Below are positions 26,794-36,143 of a DNA stretch of 64,000 nt, in pieces (position 1 is the stretch's first letter; every line of letters starts with the position of its first letter). Both the position numbers and the translations under genes were made by a program. The notes below the pieces were generated by a model. The model was not told where the DNA came from. It saw nothing but the letters and a program-made list of their open reading frames with translations, and did not search any database. Where the stretch lies: the NCBI GenBank assembly GCA_033391075.1, contig JAWPMV010000001.1, forward strand, positions 1,860,001 to 1,924,000, in the 5' to 3' direction. The stretch is from Bacteroidia bacterium (GTDB lineage: Bacteria > Bacteroidota > Bacteroidia > J057).

Positions 26794-26979
26794 CTATTTA
26801 ATCTCTTTGTGGATGGTGTACTTTTTCAGAATCGGATTGTACTTCTTCAACTCCAATCTTCCGGTTGTATTTTTCCGGTTTTTGGTAGTGATGTAGCGTG
26901 AAGTCCCTGGTTTTCCTGAGTCTTTGTGCTCTGTACACTCCAGGATTACTTGATGTCTATTTGCTTTACTCTTTGCCAT
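26794..26979 (-). CDS. rpmG: Large-subunit ribosomal protein bL33
   Basis: The 61-residue protein is [20 protein letters not shown] followed by [23 protein letters not shown]-type segments and [10 protein letters not shown], the standard bL33 layout. The internal ATG at 26979 is the correct start; an open frame extends far upstream but is not protein-like. The zinc Cys pairs of some bL33 forms are absent, so this is the zinc-free (C-minus) type. It pairs with DUF4295 downstream. In many Bacteroidota rpmB precedes it, but not here. Confidence 0.95.
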   Translation of the reverse strand: MAKSKANRHQVILECTEHKDSGKPGTSRYITTKNRKNTTGRLELKKYNPILKKYTIHKEIK

Positions 26980-27220
26980 TTTCTTTTTATTTCGGTCTGC
27001 AAAATTAAGAAAAAATCTTGCTAAGAAAAACACATCGGTATAAAAATTGAAAGAAAAGAGGCAGCTTTTACTACCAAATGTGGTCTCATTAAGCAAATCG
27101 TAGTTTTTCCACTTCCCAAATACTTTCAAAAATAAATTATTTATACGTAATTTTATCCGTGTTAAATCCAATTCAACGGAATGCCGTAAAGAGGGTAAGT
27201 GATCCTGGATTTGAGAAAAT

Positions 27221-27787
27221 ATGAAATACCTACTCAACTTTAGCTTGATTCTTTGTCTGCTCCTGTTCGCATCATGCGAGAAGGGGAATGTGGAATTGGA
27301 TAATGCGGGGGATGAATTCCTCTTTGTAACCATAGACGAACTCAGACACGATATGCCTCCACGCAGCATGAAATTGCTGGAACTGGAAAAAGGAGCACAC
27401 AAGATCGTGATCCAGGACAAGGACGGTAAAAATCTCGAAGAAGATACCTTTGATGTTCAAAAAGGAGGTCTGCTCAATGCAGCTCGTCATAGTTATATTA
27501 TATGGACGGACCTGTATTGGGCCAGTTCTTATGAAAATTCGAAACTAAGAGAAACCAAACTTCAGGAAGAACCCCTGGAAATAGATGGGCAGGAATATAT
27601 AGGAGAGTTTGAAAAGCTGGATGCAGACAAACTCTATCTTGAATCTGCATGGGATTATGGCTTGGGAGAAGAATTTCCCGCTAGCCTATGGGGCTTAGAG
27701 TTCGCCCAGGAAAAATGGAGCATCAAGCGCAAAATTTTTCGGGAGAAAGAATTGGCGGAAGCTTATATGAAGTTGGTTAAGAGATAG
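27221..27787 (+). CDS. Hypothetical lipoprotein, 188 aa
   Basis: The N-terminus has a clear lipobox ([12 protein letters not shown], Cys19). The mature part has [37 protein letters not shown], which reads like a small beta-sandwich with an Ig- or carboxypeptidase-regulatory-like flavour, then a more helical end. No family was recognised. It is divergent from rpmG. Confidence 0.75.
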   Translation: MKYLLNFSLILCLLLFASCEKGNVELDNAGDEFLFVTIDELRHDMPPRSMKLLELEKGAHKIVIQDKDGKNLEEDTFDVQKGGLLNAARHSYIIWTDLYWASSYENSKLRETKLQEEPLEIDGQEYIGEFEKLDADKLYLESAWDYGLGEEFPASLWGLEFAQEKWSIKRKIFREKELAEAYMKLVKR

Positions 27788-27793
27788 AAAGAA

Positions 27794-27874
27794 GTGTTTG
27801 TGTGTTAGCGTCTTTGAGTATTAGGGTATTTCATCTACCCCCGCTTACACCCTAAAACACTAACAGCCAAACAC
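27794..27874. repeat. Octamer-type inverted repeat (site C)
   Basis: The left arm (27794-27830, GTGTTTGTGTGTTAGCG..TATTAGGGTATT) is an imperfect reverse complement of the right arm (27844-27874, CTTACACCCTAAAACACTAA..CAAACAC). It lies between two same-strand genes. Confidence 0.7.
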
Positions 27875-27899
27875 CATCAACGTTAATAACGTTATCCTC

Positions 27900-28391
27900 A
27901 TGAGATCCGGATCAAAATCCTTTCCCACTCGAAATGGCATTTGCCAGATTTTCACGGATCGCATCGAATTCCATGGAGAGGGCTTGAGTGCTCGCCTTTC
28001 CAATTGGTTATATAAAAAAGGCTTTAAAAGAGTATCGATCCTCTATGCCTTACTCTTTTTTGTCTTTTTGCTGGCCCTGTTTATTTCCCTCTGGATCGTC
28101 AATTACTTTCTTGCATTCTTCTTTTTTGGAGCTTCAATGGTAGCCTTATTTGGGCTTTGGACCAATCGACAGGTATCCCTGACTCCTATGATCATAAGGA
28201 GAGATATTGTAGAAGTGAACTTTCAACAGGCGGTGGAGGGGAAAGCACGTGCAAGTATGGAAATCCTCTTTGAAGAAGAGGGGAAGAAGTTCAAAAAACT
28301 GGTTTCTCTCCCTAGTCTCATGCAAAATGGGGCTGCCGTTGCAAATTCTGCTTACTGGATATTGAGGGATGAAGGTCTGATTAAAGACTAG
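27900..28391 (+). CDS. Membrane protein, 163 aa, two transmembrane segments
   Basis: A cytosolic N-terminus (residues 1-45) is followed by two adjacent hydrophobic helices at about 48-68 and 71-92, then a soluble C-terminal half with strands (IVEVNFQQAVEGKARASMEILF). This plan looks like a small PH-like or regulatory membrane protein. No family was recognised with confidence. Its stop overlaps the stop of the converging DUF6702-like gene. Confidence 0.7.
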   Translation: MRSGSKSFPTRNGICQIFTDRIEFHGEGLSARLSNWLYKKGFKRVSILYALLFFVFLLALFISLWIVNYFLAFFFFGASMVALFGLWTNRQVSLTPMIIRRDIVEVNFQQAVEGKARASMEILFEEEGKKFKKLVSLPSLMQNGAAVANSAYWILRDEGLIKD

Positions 28392-28891
28392 AAGTTGAGT
28401 ACATCCTTGCTCCTCCCTTTAAACAATCGAAGACTTTTTTCTTTGCCCGCTACCTTTACGTGAACAATATTTTGCTGACCTTCTAATTCATCGATCAACA
28501 AGGTGTTATCAATAGAAAATTCGCTGGGGAAAGCTACATCTTGATATTCGATATAGGACCAAATGACATCATCTACTACTTCCTTTCCTAAAAAGCTTCC
28601 TTCAACTTTTTCTCCATTTATACGAATGTCAATATGCTTTCTCAGGTAATTGTCTATTATATCATCGGCTCCTGCTTTTTCATTTTCCAGGCCGATGTAT
28701 AAATCTTTTGCTCCGGCAGCTTCAAGTGCAGTTTCCAGATCATCGACAAAAATCTTGCAAGCGATCTCAAGACTCTTACTTTCTGAATTATAACCGATTT
28801 GACTTACACTTACATAAAAAGGATGAACAAAGCCGCTCAGAAGGAAAAAGGGAATGATATATAAGTAAGGGATTCGCAGAATCTTTTTCAT
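28388..28891 (-). CDS. DUF6702-like protein
   Basis: The start was placed at ATG 28891 (MKKILRIPYLYIIPFFLLSG); the longer frame would use a TTG. The N-terminal hydrophobic segment is followed by HPFYVSVSQIGYNSESKSLEIACKIFVDDLE, the hallmark of DUF6702, often found in Bacteroidota next to metalloproteases. The C-terminus has EGQQNIVHVKVAGKEKSL. It is probably periplasmic or membrane-anchored. Function is unknown. The partner M1-type peptidase is not adjacent here. Confidence 0.75.
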   Translation of the reverse strand: MKKILRIPYLYIIPFFLLSGFVHPFYVSVSQIGYNSESKSLEIACKIFVDDLETALEAAGAKDLYIGLENEKAGADDIIDNYLRKHIDIRINGEKVEGSFLGKEVVDDVIWSYIEYQDVAFPSEFSIDNTLLIDELEGQQNIVHVKVAGKEKSLRLFKGRSKDVLNF

Positions 28892-28974
28892 GCACAAAAA
28901 TAGTTATTTAATTTCGCTCAGACAGGAACAATCGACATCCCTGTCTTTTAAGCAAACGATCTGTATCTTTTTTT

Positions 28975-30888
28975 ATGACAAGTGCACTTGAAATCCTGAA
29001 TCGCTACTGGGGCTTTGAAAAATTCCGCCCCTTGCAAGAGGAGATAATACATGAGGTGCTTGCCGGAAAAGATAGCCTGGCATTGCTTCCTACAGGTGGC
29101 GGAAAATCTATTTGTTTTCAGGTACCAGCTATGATGCAGGACGGACTTACCATTGTGATTTCGCCCTTGATTGCGCTGATGAAGGATCAGGTTGAAAATC
29201 TGAACAAAAGAGGAATTGCAGCCACCTATATCAATAGTAGTTTGGGCTATAATCAAATAGACCAGAAACTGCAGGGGGCTATGGATGGAACCTATAAATT
29301 TCTATACCTGGCACCCGAACGCATTCAGAGTGATATGTTCCGAGCTCGTTTGCCCCAAATGCCGGTAAAACTTCTGGTAGTAGATGAAGCCCATTGTATC
29401 AGTCAATGGGGCTATGATTTTCGACCTGCCTATCTGAAAATTGCCAGCATCCGGGAGATTCTGCCAAAGGTTCCGACTATAGCGCTCACAGCTTCTGCAC
29501 CTCCGGAAGTGAAAAAAGATATCCTGGAGAAGCTGGAAATGAAAAAGCCTTCCATTTTCGCCCAAAGTTTTAAAAGAGAAAACCTCCGTTATTTTGTATT
29601 TGAGGAAGAAAATGTAGCTAAAAGAATCCTAAGTATCGCTCAGCGAACTCAGGGAACAGGGATCATCTATGCCCGGACCCGAAAATTAACAGAAGCTTTG
29701 GCACTCATGCTTCAAAAAGAAGGGATTACGGCTATGGCCTATCATGGGGGGATGAAAAACTCGGAAAGAAATGAGGTGCAGAATGCCTGGCTGGAAGATA
29801 GAGTTCGTATCATGGTTGCTACCAATGCCTTTGGGATGGGGATTGACAAAGCAGATGTTCGATTTGTAGTTCATTACAATTTGCCCTTCGATTTGGAAAG
29901 TTATTATCAGGAAGCGGGTAGGGGAGGAAGAGATGGAAAGACTGCCCTGGCAATTGTTTTCAATAATGCACCGGATTTAGGGGAAATACAGCGTTGGTCT
30001 GACAATAAATATCCCGATTGGAAAGAATTGAAATCTCATTATGCACTGCTATGCAACTATTTCCGCATTTCCAGAGAGGGCTTGTCAGATCAGAGCCAGG
30101 AATTCGATATGCGAGAACTGTCAAAGCATACGGAGCAGCCTGCCCTTTCGCTTTATAATTCTCTCAAAGTGCTGCATAATGAAGGCATACTTCATTTGAA
30201 TGAGGATAGCGATGATTTTTCCTATGTTCATTTTCTGGCCCAACCGGAAGATGTCATCATTTACAAAAAACAGCATCCCAGCATCGCTCCGGTAATCGAA
30301 TTTATGTTGCGTATGCTTGGAGGAGAAACCTATAGCCGAGAAGTTCGATTTCTCCTGGATAATTGGGGCCGGCAACTGGATTTGCCCCCTTTAGATTTGC
30401 ATCACCTGCTTATGCGTCTGATGCAGCATCGTATTTTGATCTACACGCCTGCTACAGACAAACCCATCATCCGCTTTTTGAGTCCCCGACACAATCTTTC
30501 CAAACAGGAACTCAATTGGGATAAATACACCTTTCTCCAGAAACAAAATGCTCGGCGACTGAAAGAAATGAAGACCTATGTACAGCAGACAGAATTATGC
30601 AGGAGTCTTTTTATTCAGCAGTATTTTGGGGAAAAGGATCATCAGCCTTGCGGAAAATGTGATGTCTGCATAGGTCGGAATAAAACAAAGGTCAATGATA
30701 AAGAGTATCAGGCCATTCAGCAAGCGATTATGGATCGTTTGAAGGCCGAGCATACTAGTTATCGCGACCTCTTATTGGAAGTTAAAGAGGGCTCCCCAGC
30801 TCAAAGAGAAAAAGTACTAAGGTACCTCATGGATAAAGGTCTGGTTCAGGTAAATGAGAAAGGAATCCTTTCACTTTCTGCTGGATAA
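28975..30888 (+). CDS. recQ: RecQ-family ATP-dependent DNA helicase
   Basis: This 637-residue protein is a 3'-5' DNA helicase for recombination and repair. It has FRPLQEEII (motif 0), Walker A TGGGKS (40-45), DEAHCISQWGYDFR (motif II), motif III LTASAPPEVKKDI, and YYQEAGRGGRDG (motif VI). The RQC zinc site has four Cys (CRSLF..CGKCDVC), followed by a winged helix. There is no clear HRDC domain at the end, so this is a short RecQ. Bacteroidota often carry more than one RecQ. It stands alone on the plus strand. Confidence 0.95.
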   Translation: MTSALEILNRYWGFEKFRPLQEEIIHEVLAGKDSLALLPTGGGKSICFQVPAMMQDGLTIVISPLIALMKDQVENLNKRGIAATYINSSLGYNQIDQKLQGAMDGTYKFLYLAPERIQSDMFRARLPQMPVKLLVVDEAHCISQWGYDFRPAYLKIASIREILPKVPTIALTASAPPEVKKDILEKLEMKKPSIFAQSFKRENLRYFVFEEENVAKRILSIAQRTQGTGIIYARTRKLTEALALMLQKEGITAMAYHGGMKNSERNEVQNAWLEDRVRIMVATNAFGMGIDKADVRFVVHYNLPFDLESYYQEAGRGGRDGKTALAIVFNNAPDLGEIQRWSDNKYPDWKELKSHYALLCNYFRISREGLSDQSQEFDMRELSKHTEQPALSLYNSLKVLHNEGILHLNEDSDDFSYVHFLAQPEDVIIYKKQHPSIAPVIEFMLRMLGGETYSREVRFLLDNWGRQLDLPPLDLHHLLMRLMQHRILIYTPATDKPIIRFLSPRHNLSKQELNWDKYTFLQKQNARRLKEMKTYVQQTELCRSLFIQQYFGEKDHQPCGKCDVCIGRNKTKVNDKEYQAIQQAIMDRLKAEHTSYRDLLLEVKEGSPAQREKVLRYLMDKGLVQVNEKGILSLSAG

Positions 30889-30994
30889 GCCCTGCTTTTC
30901 TGCCAAATCAGGCTTGGTATCTGCATAAAATGAATTTGGCCTCGAAAGATCGGGAGAGAGTGATTATCTTTCTGAAACCATTTGAAAAAATACC

Positions 30995-31522
30995 ATGCTA
31001 CTAAAGAATTATTTACCTCAGATTTCAAACCTTCTTGTATTCATTCTTATCAGTTCTATCCTAAGTTTTACCTCCTGCCAGTCTCCTGCGCCTAAAGAAA
31101 AAATGACTGAAAAAACAAAAGCCACTACCTCTACAGAAGGCTTTGATCAGGCATTAGCAGAAAAATATGGTGCGGATGAATATGGAATGAAGAAATATGT
31201 CATGGCCTTTTTGAAAAGAGGTCCCAATCGCGACCTGGATTCTCTAAAAGCAGCCGAATTACAAGCCGCCCATATGGCTAACATTGGTAAAATGGCAGAG
31301 GCTGGTAAACTCGTACTGGCAGGACCATTTTTTGGCAATGATGATCTGCGAGGGATCTACATTTTTGATGTCCCAAGCATTGAAGAAGCAAAGGCTTTAA
31401 CCGAATCTGATCCCGCTATTCAGGCTGGGAGTCTGGTTATGGAACTCAAAGAGTGGTACGGTTCTGCTGCTGTCGTTGGTATCAATGATGTACACCCCAA
31501 ATTATCGAAAACACCGATATAG
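30995..31522 (+). CDS. YciI-domain lipoprotein
   Basis: This 175-residue protein has a membrane-export segment with lipobox-like LSFTSCQS (Cys29). The mature part has the YciI-like fold: KYVMAFLKRGPNRDLDSLKAAELQAAHMANI, EAGKLVLAGPFF, GIYIFDVPSIEEAKALTESDPA. YciI domains are small ferredoxin-like dimers of uncertain catalytic role, sometimes muconolactone-isomerase-like. The extracytoplasmic location is unusual for the fold but is also seen in other Bacteroidota. Confidence 0.85.
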   Translation: MLLKNYLPQISNLLVFILISSILSFTSCQSPAPKEKMTEKTKATTSTEGFDQALAEKYGADEYGMKKYVMAFLKRGPNRDLDSLKAAELQAAHMANIGKMAEAGKLVLAGPFFGNDDLRGIYIFDVPSIEEAKALTESDPAIQAGSLVMELKEWYGSAAVVGINDVHPKLSKTPI

Positions 31523-31588
31523 AAGTTGATCTAGCCTTCTAGAACAAAACTATTGCCCAGCTCTATACCCTTATTAACATCACTTGAA

Positions 31589-34177
31589 ATGAAAACTATT
31601 AAACTACTACTATTAGTCAGTATTTGTTTCTGCATTCGCCTGCAAGCTCAGGTACCTAGTCCCGAGGATCATTATGGATTTCAAATGGGGGCTGATTATA
31701 AATTGGCGGATTACAGTCAAATGCTGGAATACTACGATAAGCTTGAAGCAAGCTCAGATCGGATCAAAAAGATTGAGATTGGTAAAAGTGTTTTGGGGAA
31801 ACCCATGCTGCTGCTCTTTATTTCCAGCAAGGAAAATCTGGCAAAACTGGATGAGTACAAAAGAATGAATGCCGGCATTGCTCGCGCAAGGATCGATCAG
31901 GAAACCGCTGTCCAATATTCCAAGGAAAGTAAGGCCATTATTTGGATCGATGGAGGGATGCATGCTAGTGAGGCTGCCCATGCCCAAATGACCTCAGAAT
32001 TGGCCTGGAAGGTCGCTACGGAGGAGTCAGATGAAATGAAAAAAATTCGTGATGAGGTTATTTTTCTCCTTATGCCTGTGATGAATCCTGATGGCCTGGA
32101 TATCATCGTGGATTGGTACAGAAAGAATCTTGGTTCTCCCTATGAAACTACCAGCCCTCCTTGGCTTTATCATCACTATGTAGGCCATGATAATAACCGG
32201 GATTGGTTCATGAATAATATGCCCGAGACCTATCATGTAAATGAGGTGCTCTACAATGAATGGTATCCCCAAATTGTCTACAATCAGCATCAGACGGGAC
32301 CCAGTTGGACGCGCATATTTGTTCCTCCATTTTCTGATCCGGTAAATCCTCGGATACATCCGGGTATTACTACAGGAACTAATCTCATTGGCTCTGCTAT
32401 GGCCAATCGCTTTGCCATGAAGAATATGTCCGGAGTGGTTTCTCAGTTTCAGTATAGTATGTGGTGGAATGGTGGGGGACGTACAGCACCCTATTTTCAT
32501 AATATGATTGGTATCCTGACTGAAACCAGTCACAGGACTCCTACGCCTCGCTACTATCCTCCGGATTCTGTGCCTTCCATGATAGGTGGGCGTAGAGGAG
32601 GAGTACTCACCAATGGAACCAAAGTATTTTATCCCTATCCCTGGGAGGCAGGAGAATCCCATTTCAGACAAGCCGTCGATTATATGCTGACAGGCTCTAT
32701 GGCGGTACTCGACTATGCAGCCGACCGCAAAGAAGAACTGCTTTACAATATGTACAAAATGGGCAGGGATGCGATAGATGCTGTAGTATTGGATGAATTT
32801 TATGCCTATGTGATTCCTACTCAGCAGTGGGACAATAGAGAAGCTGTGAATCTGGTGAATGTACTCCGTCAGGGAGGAGTAGAGGTGCATCAGGCAGAAT
32901 CGGATTTTATGGTGGGAGAAAAAGCATATAAAAAAGGTGCTTTCATCGCTTTTGCTGGCCAGGCTTTTCGCCCTTTTCTTGAGGATTTGATGGAAAAACA
33001 AAATTACCCGGATAAAAGAGAATATCCCGGTGGCCCTCCTGTACCTCCTTATGATTTGGCAGGTTGGACCTTGCCATATCAGATGGGCGTGACAGTAGAT
33101 AAGATTGATGAGAAATTTGAAGTGGAAAGCAAGGAAATCAGCGGACGTGCTGAATTGCCCAATGGTTCTCTTACAAAAGGAAGAAGAGGATATAGAATCA
33201 GTGGAAAAAATAATGCATCCTTCGAGGCAGTCAATCAAATTCTGGCTTCAGGCGGGAGTGTTTCTCGGGTAGTGGAAAGTGCTGGAGAGTTTAAAGCAGG
33301 AGATTTCATTTGCCAGGATAAGAATACGGATGTACGAGGATTGTCAGAATCCTTAGGCCTGGATTTTAAGGGCTTCACCGGAAAAATCAAGGTCAAAAGC
33401 CAGGAACTGAAAAAACCCAAAATTGGTCTGTATAAATCCTGGGTATCCAATATGGATGAAGGCTGGACACGCTGGCTTTTGACAGAATATCACTTTGATT
33501 GGGATACCCTGCATGATGCAGACATGAAGAATCGTGATCTTAGTGAATTTGATGCCATCCTTATTCCTCACCAAAGTCCTGCTAGAATTCTAAATGGACA
33601 TCGTGAAGGCTATATGCCTGAAGCATACACAGGAGGAATGGGACTGGAAGGTTCACTCAATCTAAAGAAATTTGTAGATGCCGGTGGAACCCTGATTACC
33701 TTTGATGCTGCCAGTGATTTTGCCATCGATCAATTGGGACTTCCGCTGACAAATCCCGTTCGAAATGTGTCGGATCGTTCCTTCTTCATTCCTGGTTCTC
33801 TGATTCGAACCACTATCAATACAGAGCATCCTCTGGCCTGGGGGATGCAGAAAGAAGTAGCAGCTTCTTTCAATCGCTCCCGTGCCTTCCGTATCAATGT
33901 GAAGCCCGCTAAAGGCGAAGGAGGGAATGAAACCACCGTAGCCAAAGCTCCACGACCTGAGGTCGATATCGTAGCTCGATACGCCAAGGATAAACTCCTT
34001 ATGAGTGGATGGGCCAATGGAGAGAAAAGATATATCGGCAATAAAGCCGCCATGGTTCAAGTCGCTTATGGTGAGGGTAATGTTATCCTATTTGGTTTCC
34101 GTCCTCAGTTCCGCGGACAGCCAAGAGCAACGTATAAATTGCTGTTTAATGCGATTTATTCCTCTGTGATGGAATAG
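31589..34177 (+). CDS. M14-family zinc carboxypeptidase
   Basis: The start ATG 31589 gives a signal peptide (MKTIKLLLLVSICFCIRLQA); an upstream TTG frame is less likely. The protein has 862 residues. The zinc HxxE is His125-Glu128 in DGGMHASEA, NPDGLDI marks substrate binding, and the third ligand region is YNQHQTG. The catalytic Glu is likely in ILTETSHRTPTP. After the catalytic domain (about 25-380) is a long C-terminal region with an amidotransferase-like fold (KIGLYKSWVSNMDEGWTRW). It probably degrades peptides outside the cytosol. Confidence 0.9.
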   Translation: MKTIKLLLLVSICFCIRLQAQVPSPEDHYGFQMGADYKLADYSQMLEYYDKLEASSDRIKKIEIGKSVLGKPMLLLFISSKENLAKLDEYKRMNAGIARARIDQETAVQYSKESKAIIWIDGGMHASEAAHAQMTSELAWKVATEESDEMKKIRDEVIFLLMPVMNPDGLDIIVDWYRKNLGSPYETTSPPWLYHHYVGHDNNRDWFMNNMPETYHVNEVLYNEWYPQIVYNQHQTGPSWTRIFVPPFSDPVNPRIHPGITTGTNLIGSAMANRFAMKNMSGVVSQFQYSMWWNGGGRTAPYFHNMIGILTETSHRTPTPRYYPPDSVPSMIGGRRGGVLTNGTKVFYPYPWEAGESHFRQAVDYMLTGSMAVLDYAADRKEELLYNMYKMGRDAIDAVVLDEFYAYVIPTQQWDNREAVNLVNVLRQGGVEVHQAESDFMVGEKAYKKGAFIAFAGQAFRPFLEDLMEKQNYPDKREYPGGPPVPPYDLAGWTLPYQMGVTVDKIDEKFEVESKEISGRAELPNGSLTKGRRGYRISGKNNASFEAVNQILASGGSVSRVVESAGEFKAGDFICQDKNTDVRGLSESLGLDFKGFTGKIKVKSQELKKPKIGLYKSWVSNMDEGWTRWLLTEYHFDWDTLHDADMKNRDLSEFDAILIPHQSPARILNGHREGYMPEAYTGGMGLEGSLNLKKFVDAGGTLITFDAASDFAIDQLGLPLTNPVRNVSDRSFFIPGSLIRTTINTEHPLAWGMQKEVAASFNRSRAFRINVKPAKGEGGNETTVAKAPRPEVDIVARYAKDKLLMSGWANGEKRYIGNKAAMVQVAYGEGNVILFGFRPQFRGQPRATYKLLFNAIYSSVME

Positions 34178-34196
34178 GAGGTGCGCAGGTATTCTA

Positions 34197-34239
34197 GTGT
34201 TCTTGTGTTCATGGGGAATTTTCTTGAACACAAGAACAC
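34197..34239. repeat. Perfect 15-bp inverted repeat, GTGTTCTT type (site D)
   Basis: GTGTTCTTGTGTTCA (34197-34211) and TGAACACAAGAACAC (34225-34239) are perfect reverse complements with a 13-base loop. It lies 19 bases after the M14 peptidase stop. Neither side has the poly-T run of an ordinary terminator, apart from TTTT downstream at 34242. Confidence 0.8.
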
Positions 34240-34322
34240 GTCTTTTCCAACCTTTCCCTTTCAAATAGGTCTATTTTTTGAGCTATCTTATAGCGGATGA
34301 TCAAAAGCTTTTAGACAGTCCT

Positions 34323-35120
34323 ATGAAAGGCCTTGTGGGTGTATTAGTATTTATTCTCTTTCTCTATCTGGCAATATGTGCAATTATGTATGTATTCCAG
34401 GAGCGCTTGCTTTTCTTTCCGGAAAAACTGGCCAAGAACTATGATTTCCATGGGACCTATTATTCAGATTTTGAGGAGCTTTTTATTCCGGTAGAAGAAG
34501 GAATAAGCATCAATGGACTCTTATTCAAAAGTCCAGAAGATAAAGGCCTGGTTTTTTTCCTTCATGGAAATGCAGGTGCACTTAATAGTTGGGGAACAGG
34601 AGCTGATTTATATTTGGATCAGGGCTATGATGTCTTTTACCTGGATTACAGAGGCTATGGAAAAAGTGAAGGAGAAATCAAGAGTGAGAAGCAATTTGTG
34701 GAGGATGCCCAGAAAGCCTATGATCTGATGAAAGAGCGCTATGCCGAAGATCAAATCATCCTTTCAGGTACTTCTATCGGATCCGGCATAGCAACCCAAT
34801 TGGCTGCTCGCAATCATCCTAAGTATCTTGTGCTTACCTCTCCCTATCAGGGTTTGCAGGAACTGATTCAGGAAAAATATCCCTTTATCCCCTCTTTCCT
34901 CATCAAATACAAACTTCAAAGCCATAGCTATCTCTCTCAAATCAATTGCCCCATTTCCATTTTTCATGGAAAGCAAGACAAATTGATTCCTTCCAGGCAT
35001 GGGGAAAAGCTGGCAGCCCTTGATAAAAAAGTTGAGCTGCATATCATCGATGGCTACGGCCACAACGATCTTCTGATCAGTCCCGAATATCAGCGTGAGA
35101 TGCAAGGTATTTTAAACTAA
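34323..35120 (+). CDS. Membrane-anchored alpha/beta hydrolase (BEM46/ABHD13-like)
   Basis: The ATG at 34323 is preferred to an upstream TTG because the membrane anchor begins here (MKGLVGVLVFILFLYLAICAIMYVF). The 265-residue protein has LLFFPEKLA, the oxyanion HGNAG, DYRGYGKSEG and the nucleophile Ser in ILSGTSIGSGIA. The Asp is in FHGKQDKLIP and the His in DGYGHNDL. The family includes BEM46-like hydrolases; the substrate is unknown. It is probably inner-membrane-bound with the catalytic domain outside or inside according to anchor orientation, which cannot be read. Confidence 0.9.
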   Translation: MKGLVGVLVFILFLYLAICAIMYVFQERLLFFPEKLAKNYDFHGTYYSDFEELFIPVEEGISINGLLFKSPEDKGLVFFLHGNAGALNSWGTGADLYLDQGYDVFYLDYRGYGKSEGEIKSEKQFVEDAQKAYDLMKERYAEDQIILSGTSIGSGIATQLAARNHPKYLVLTSPYQGLQELIQEKYPFIPSFLIKYKLQSHSYLSQINCPISIFHGKQDKLIPSRHGEKLAALDKKVELHIIDGYGHNDLLISPEYQREMQGILN

Positions 35121-35254
35121 ACTTTCTTCTGCCAGAGTACACATACAGGCTTTCAAAGTTTGGACAGAAGCCGGGATGGAGCCATAGGCTAAAATCGAAT
35201 AATTCAGGGATCCTTTACCTCTACTACTCAAACATAATTTTGACAGCTTTTGTA

Positions 35255-35277
35255 CCATTTTTTTTGTAAAAAAATGG
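35255..35277 (+). promoter_or_regulatory. A/T hairpin over the start of the M28 peptidase gene
   Basis: CCATTTTTTT (35255-35264) and AAAAAAATGG (35268-35277) form a perfect 10-bp stem. The closing arm contains the likely ATG start at 35274. It recalls the A/T hairpin of the 3.6-kb module (CCAT..T-run / A-run..ATGG). It could limit translation; this is inference. Confidence 0.45.
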
Positions 35278-36113
35278 CAAAACTCCCCAAAAATATAAAG
35301 GAGATAATCGTGAGACTAATAGACATAATCGCCCAATTAGAAAAAATCAAAGACAGAGAAAGATATGACTGGATCATAAAATACCTCATGTCTCAGCAAA
35401 TCAAACCCTCCATACATAGTTACAAAACAGGAAAAAATATTTTCATCAAATCTCGCAGCTATCCCTTCATCGGCATAGGTTCGCATTATGATACAGTACC
35501 TCTTACGCCTGGAGCCAATGACAATGCTTCTGCTATTGTGGTTTGCCTGGAACTCGCACAGCGATTAAAGAGGAATCCCCTCAAGAATCTGGGTTGTGAG
35601 ATTTATTTTTTCGATGAAGAAGAAAAAGGCCTTCTGGGATCTATGGCCTGGATTGAAGAGAAAGGCCTCAAAGGCATGTTAGGATTTTTGAATATGGAAA
35701 TGGTAGGAAGTGGCGATCAGTTTGCCATTTGGCCCGTTAGAGAGGAGAAACAGACACCATTATTGAGGACCTTTGAACAAAATGCGAAGAAGTTGGGAAT
35801 TCCTACACATCGGATCGATCGAATTGTGATGAATACTGCCGATCACGAAAGTTTCAATATCGCCGGTATGGAAGATGCCTTTACTATATCCTGTATTTGC
35901 GAAAAGGACCTGGAAGTAGCATATCATTACTATCGAGCCCTGGAATTTGAGGTCTCTCATCAAACTCTCTACGAAATTATGTCTCAGGCTCCCATTTTCG
36001 AACACTATCATCAAGCCAGCGACCGAAGTGTAAATCTTTCCGAAACTAGTCTGCAAATGACAGTCGATGCCATTTGGGAAAGCCTCCAGGATATGGATGC
36101 AAATTATCGCTGA
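35274..36113 (+). CDS. M28-family metallopeptidase
   Basis: The ATG at 35274 was chosen; a TTG at 35250 would add MYHFFCKK-like residues encoded by the hairpin arm. The 279-residue cytosolic-looking protein has the M28 zinc ligands in order: His in GSHYDTVP, Asp in GANDNASA, the Glu pair in FDEEEKG, and a late His in TADHESFN. No signal peptide is seen. M28 aminopeptidases remove N-terminal residues. It is followed 30 bases later by the AlkD-like gene. Confidence 0.88.
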   Translation: MAKLPKNIKEIIVRLIDIIAQLEKIKDRERYDWIIKYLMSQQIKPSIHSYKTGKNIFIKSRSYPFIGIGSHYDTVPLTPGANDNASAIVVCLELAQRLKRNPLKNLGCEIYFFDEEEKGLLGSMAWIEEKGLKGMLGFLNMEMVGSGDQFAIWPVREEKQTPLLRTFEQNAKKLGIPTHRIDRIVMNTADHESFNIAGMEDAFTISCICEKDLEVAYHYYRALEFEVSHQTLYEIMSQAPIFEHYHQASDRSVNLSETSLQMTVDAIWESLQDMDANYR

Positions 36114-36143
36114 TCACAAGCAGCTTTTCACTAACTTCAAATC

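Noticed and set aside
26980-27420. Upstream extension of rpmG
   Set aside because: The open frame continues 5' of the bL33 start but overlaps the divergent lipoprotein gene and does not look like protein; ATG 26979 gives the standard bL33 N-terminus.
32027-33238. Long minus-strand open frame (403 codons) opposite the M14 peptidase
   Set aside because: The plus strand carries the zinc carboxypeptidase motifs over this span. The antisense translation is rich in His, Ile and Cys without any recognisable domain.
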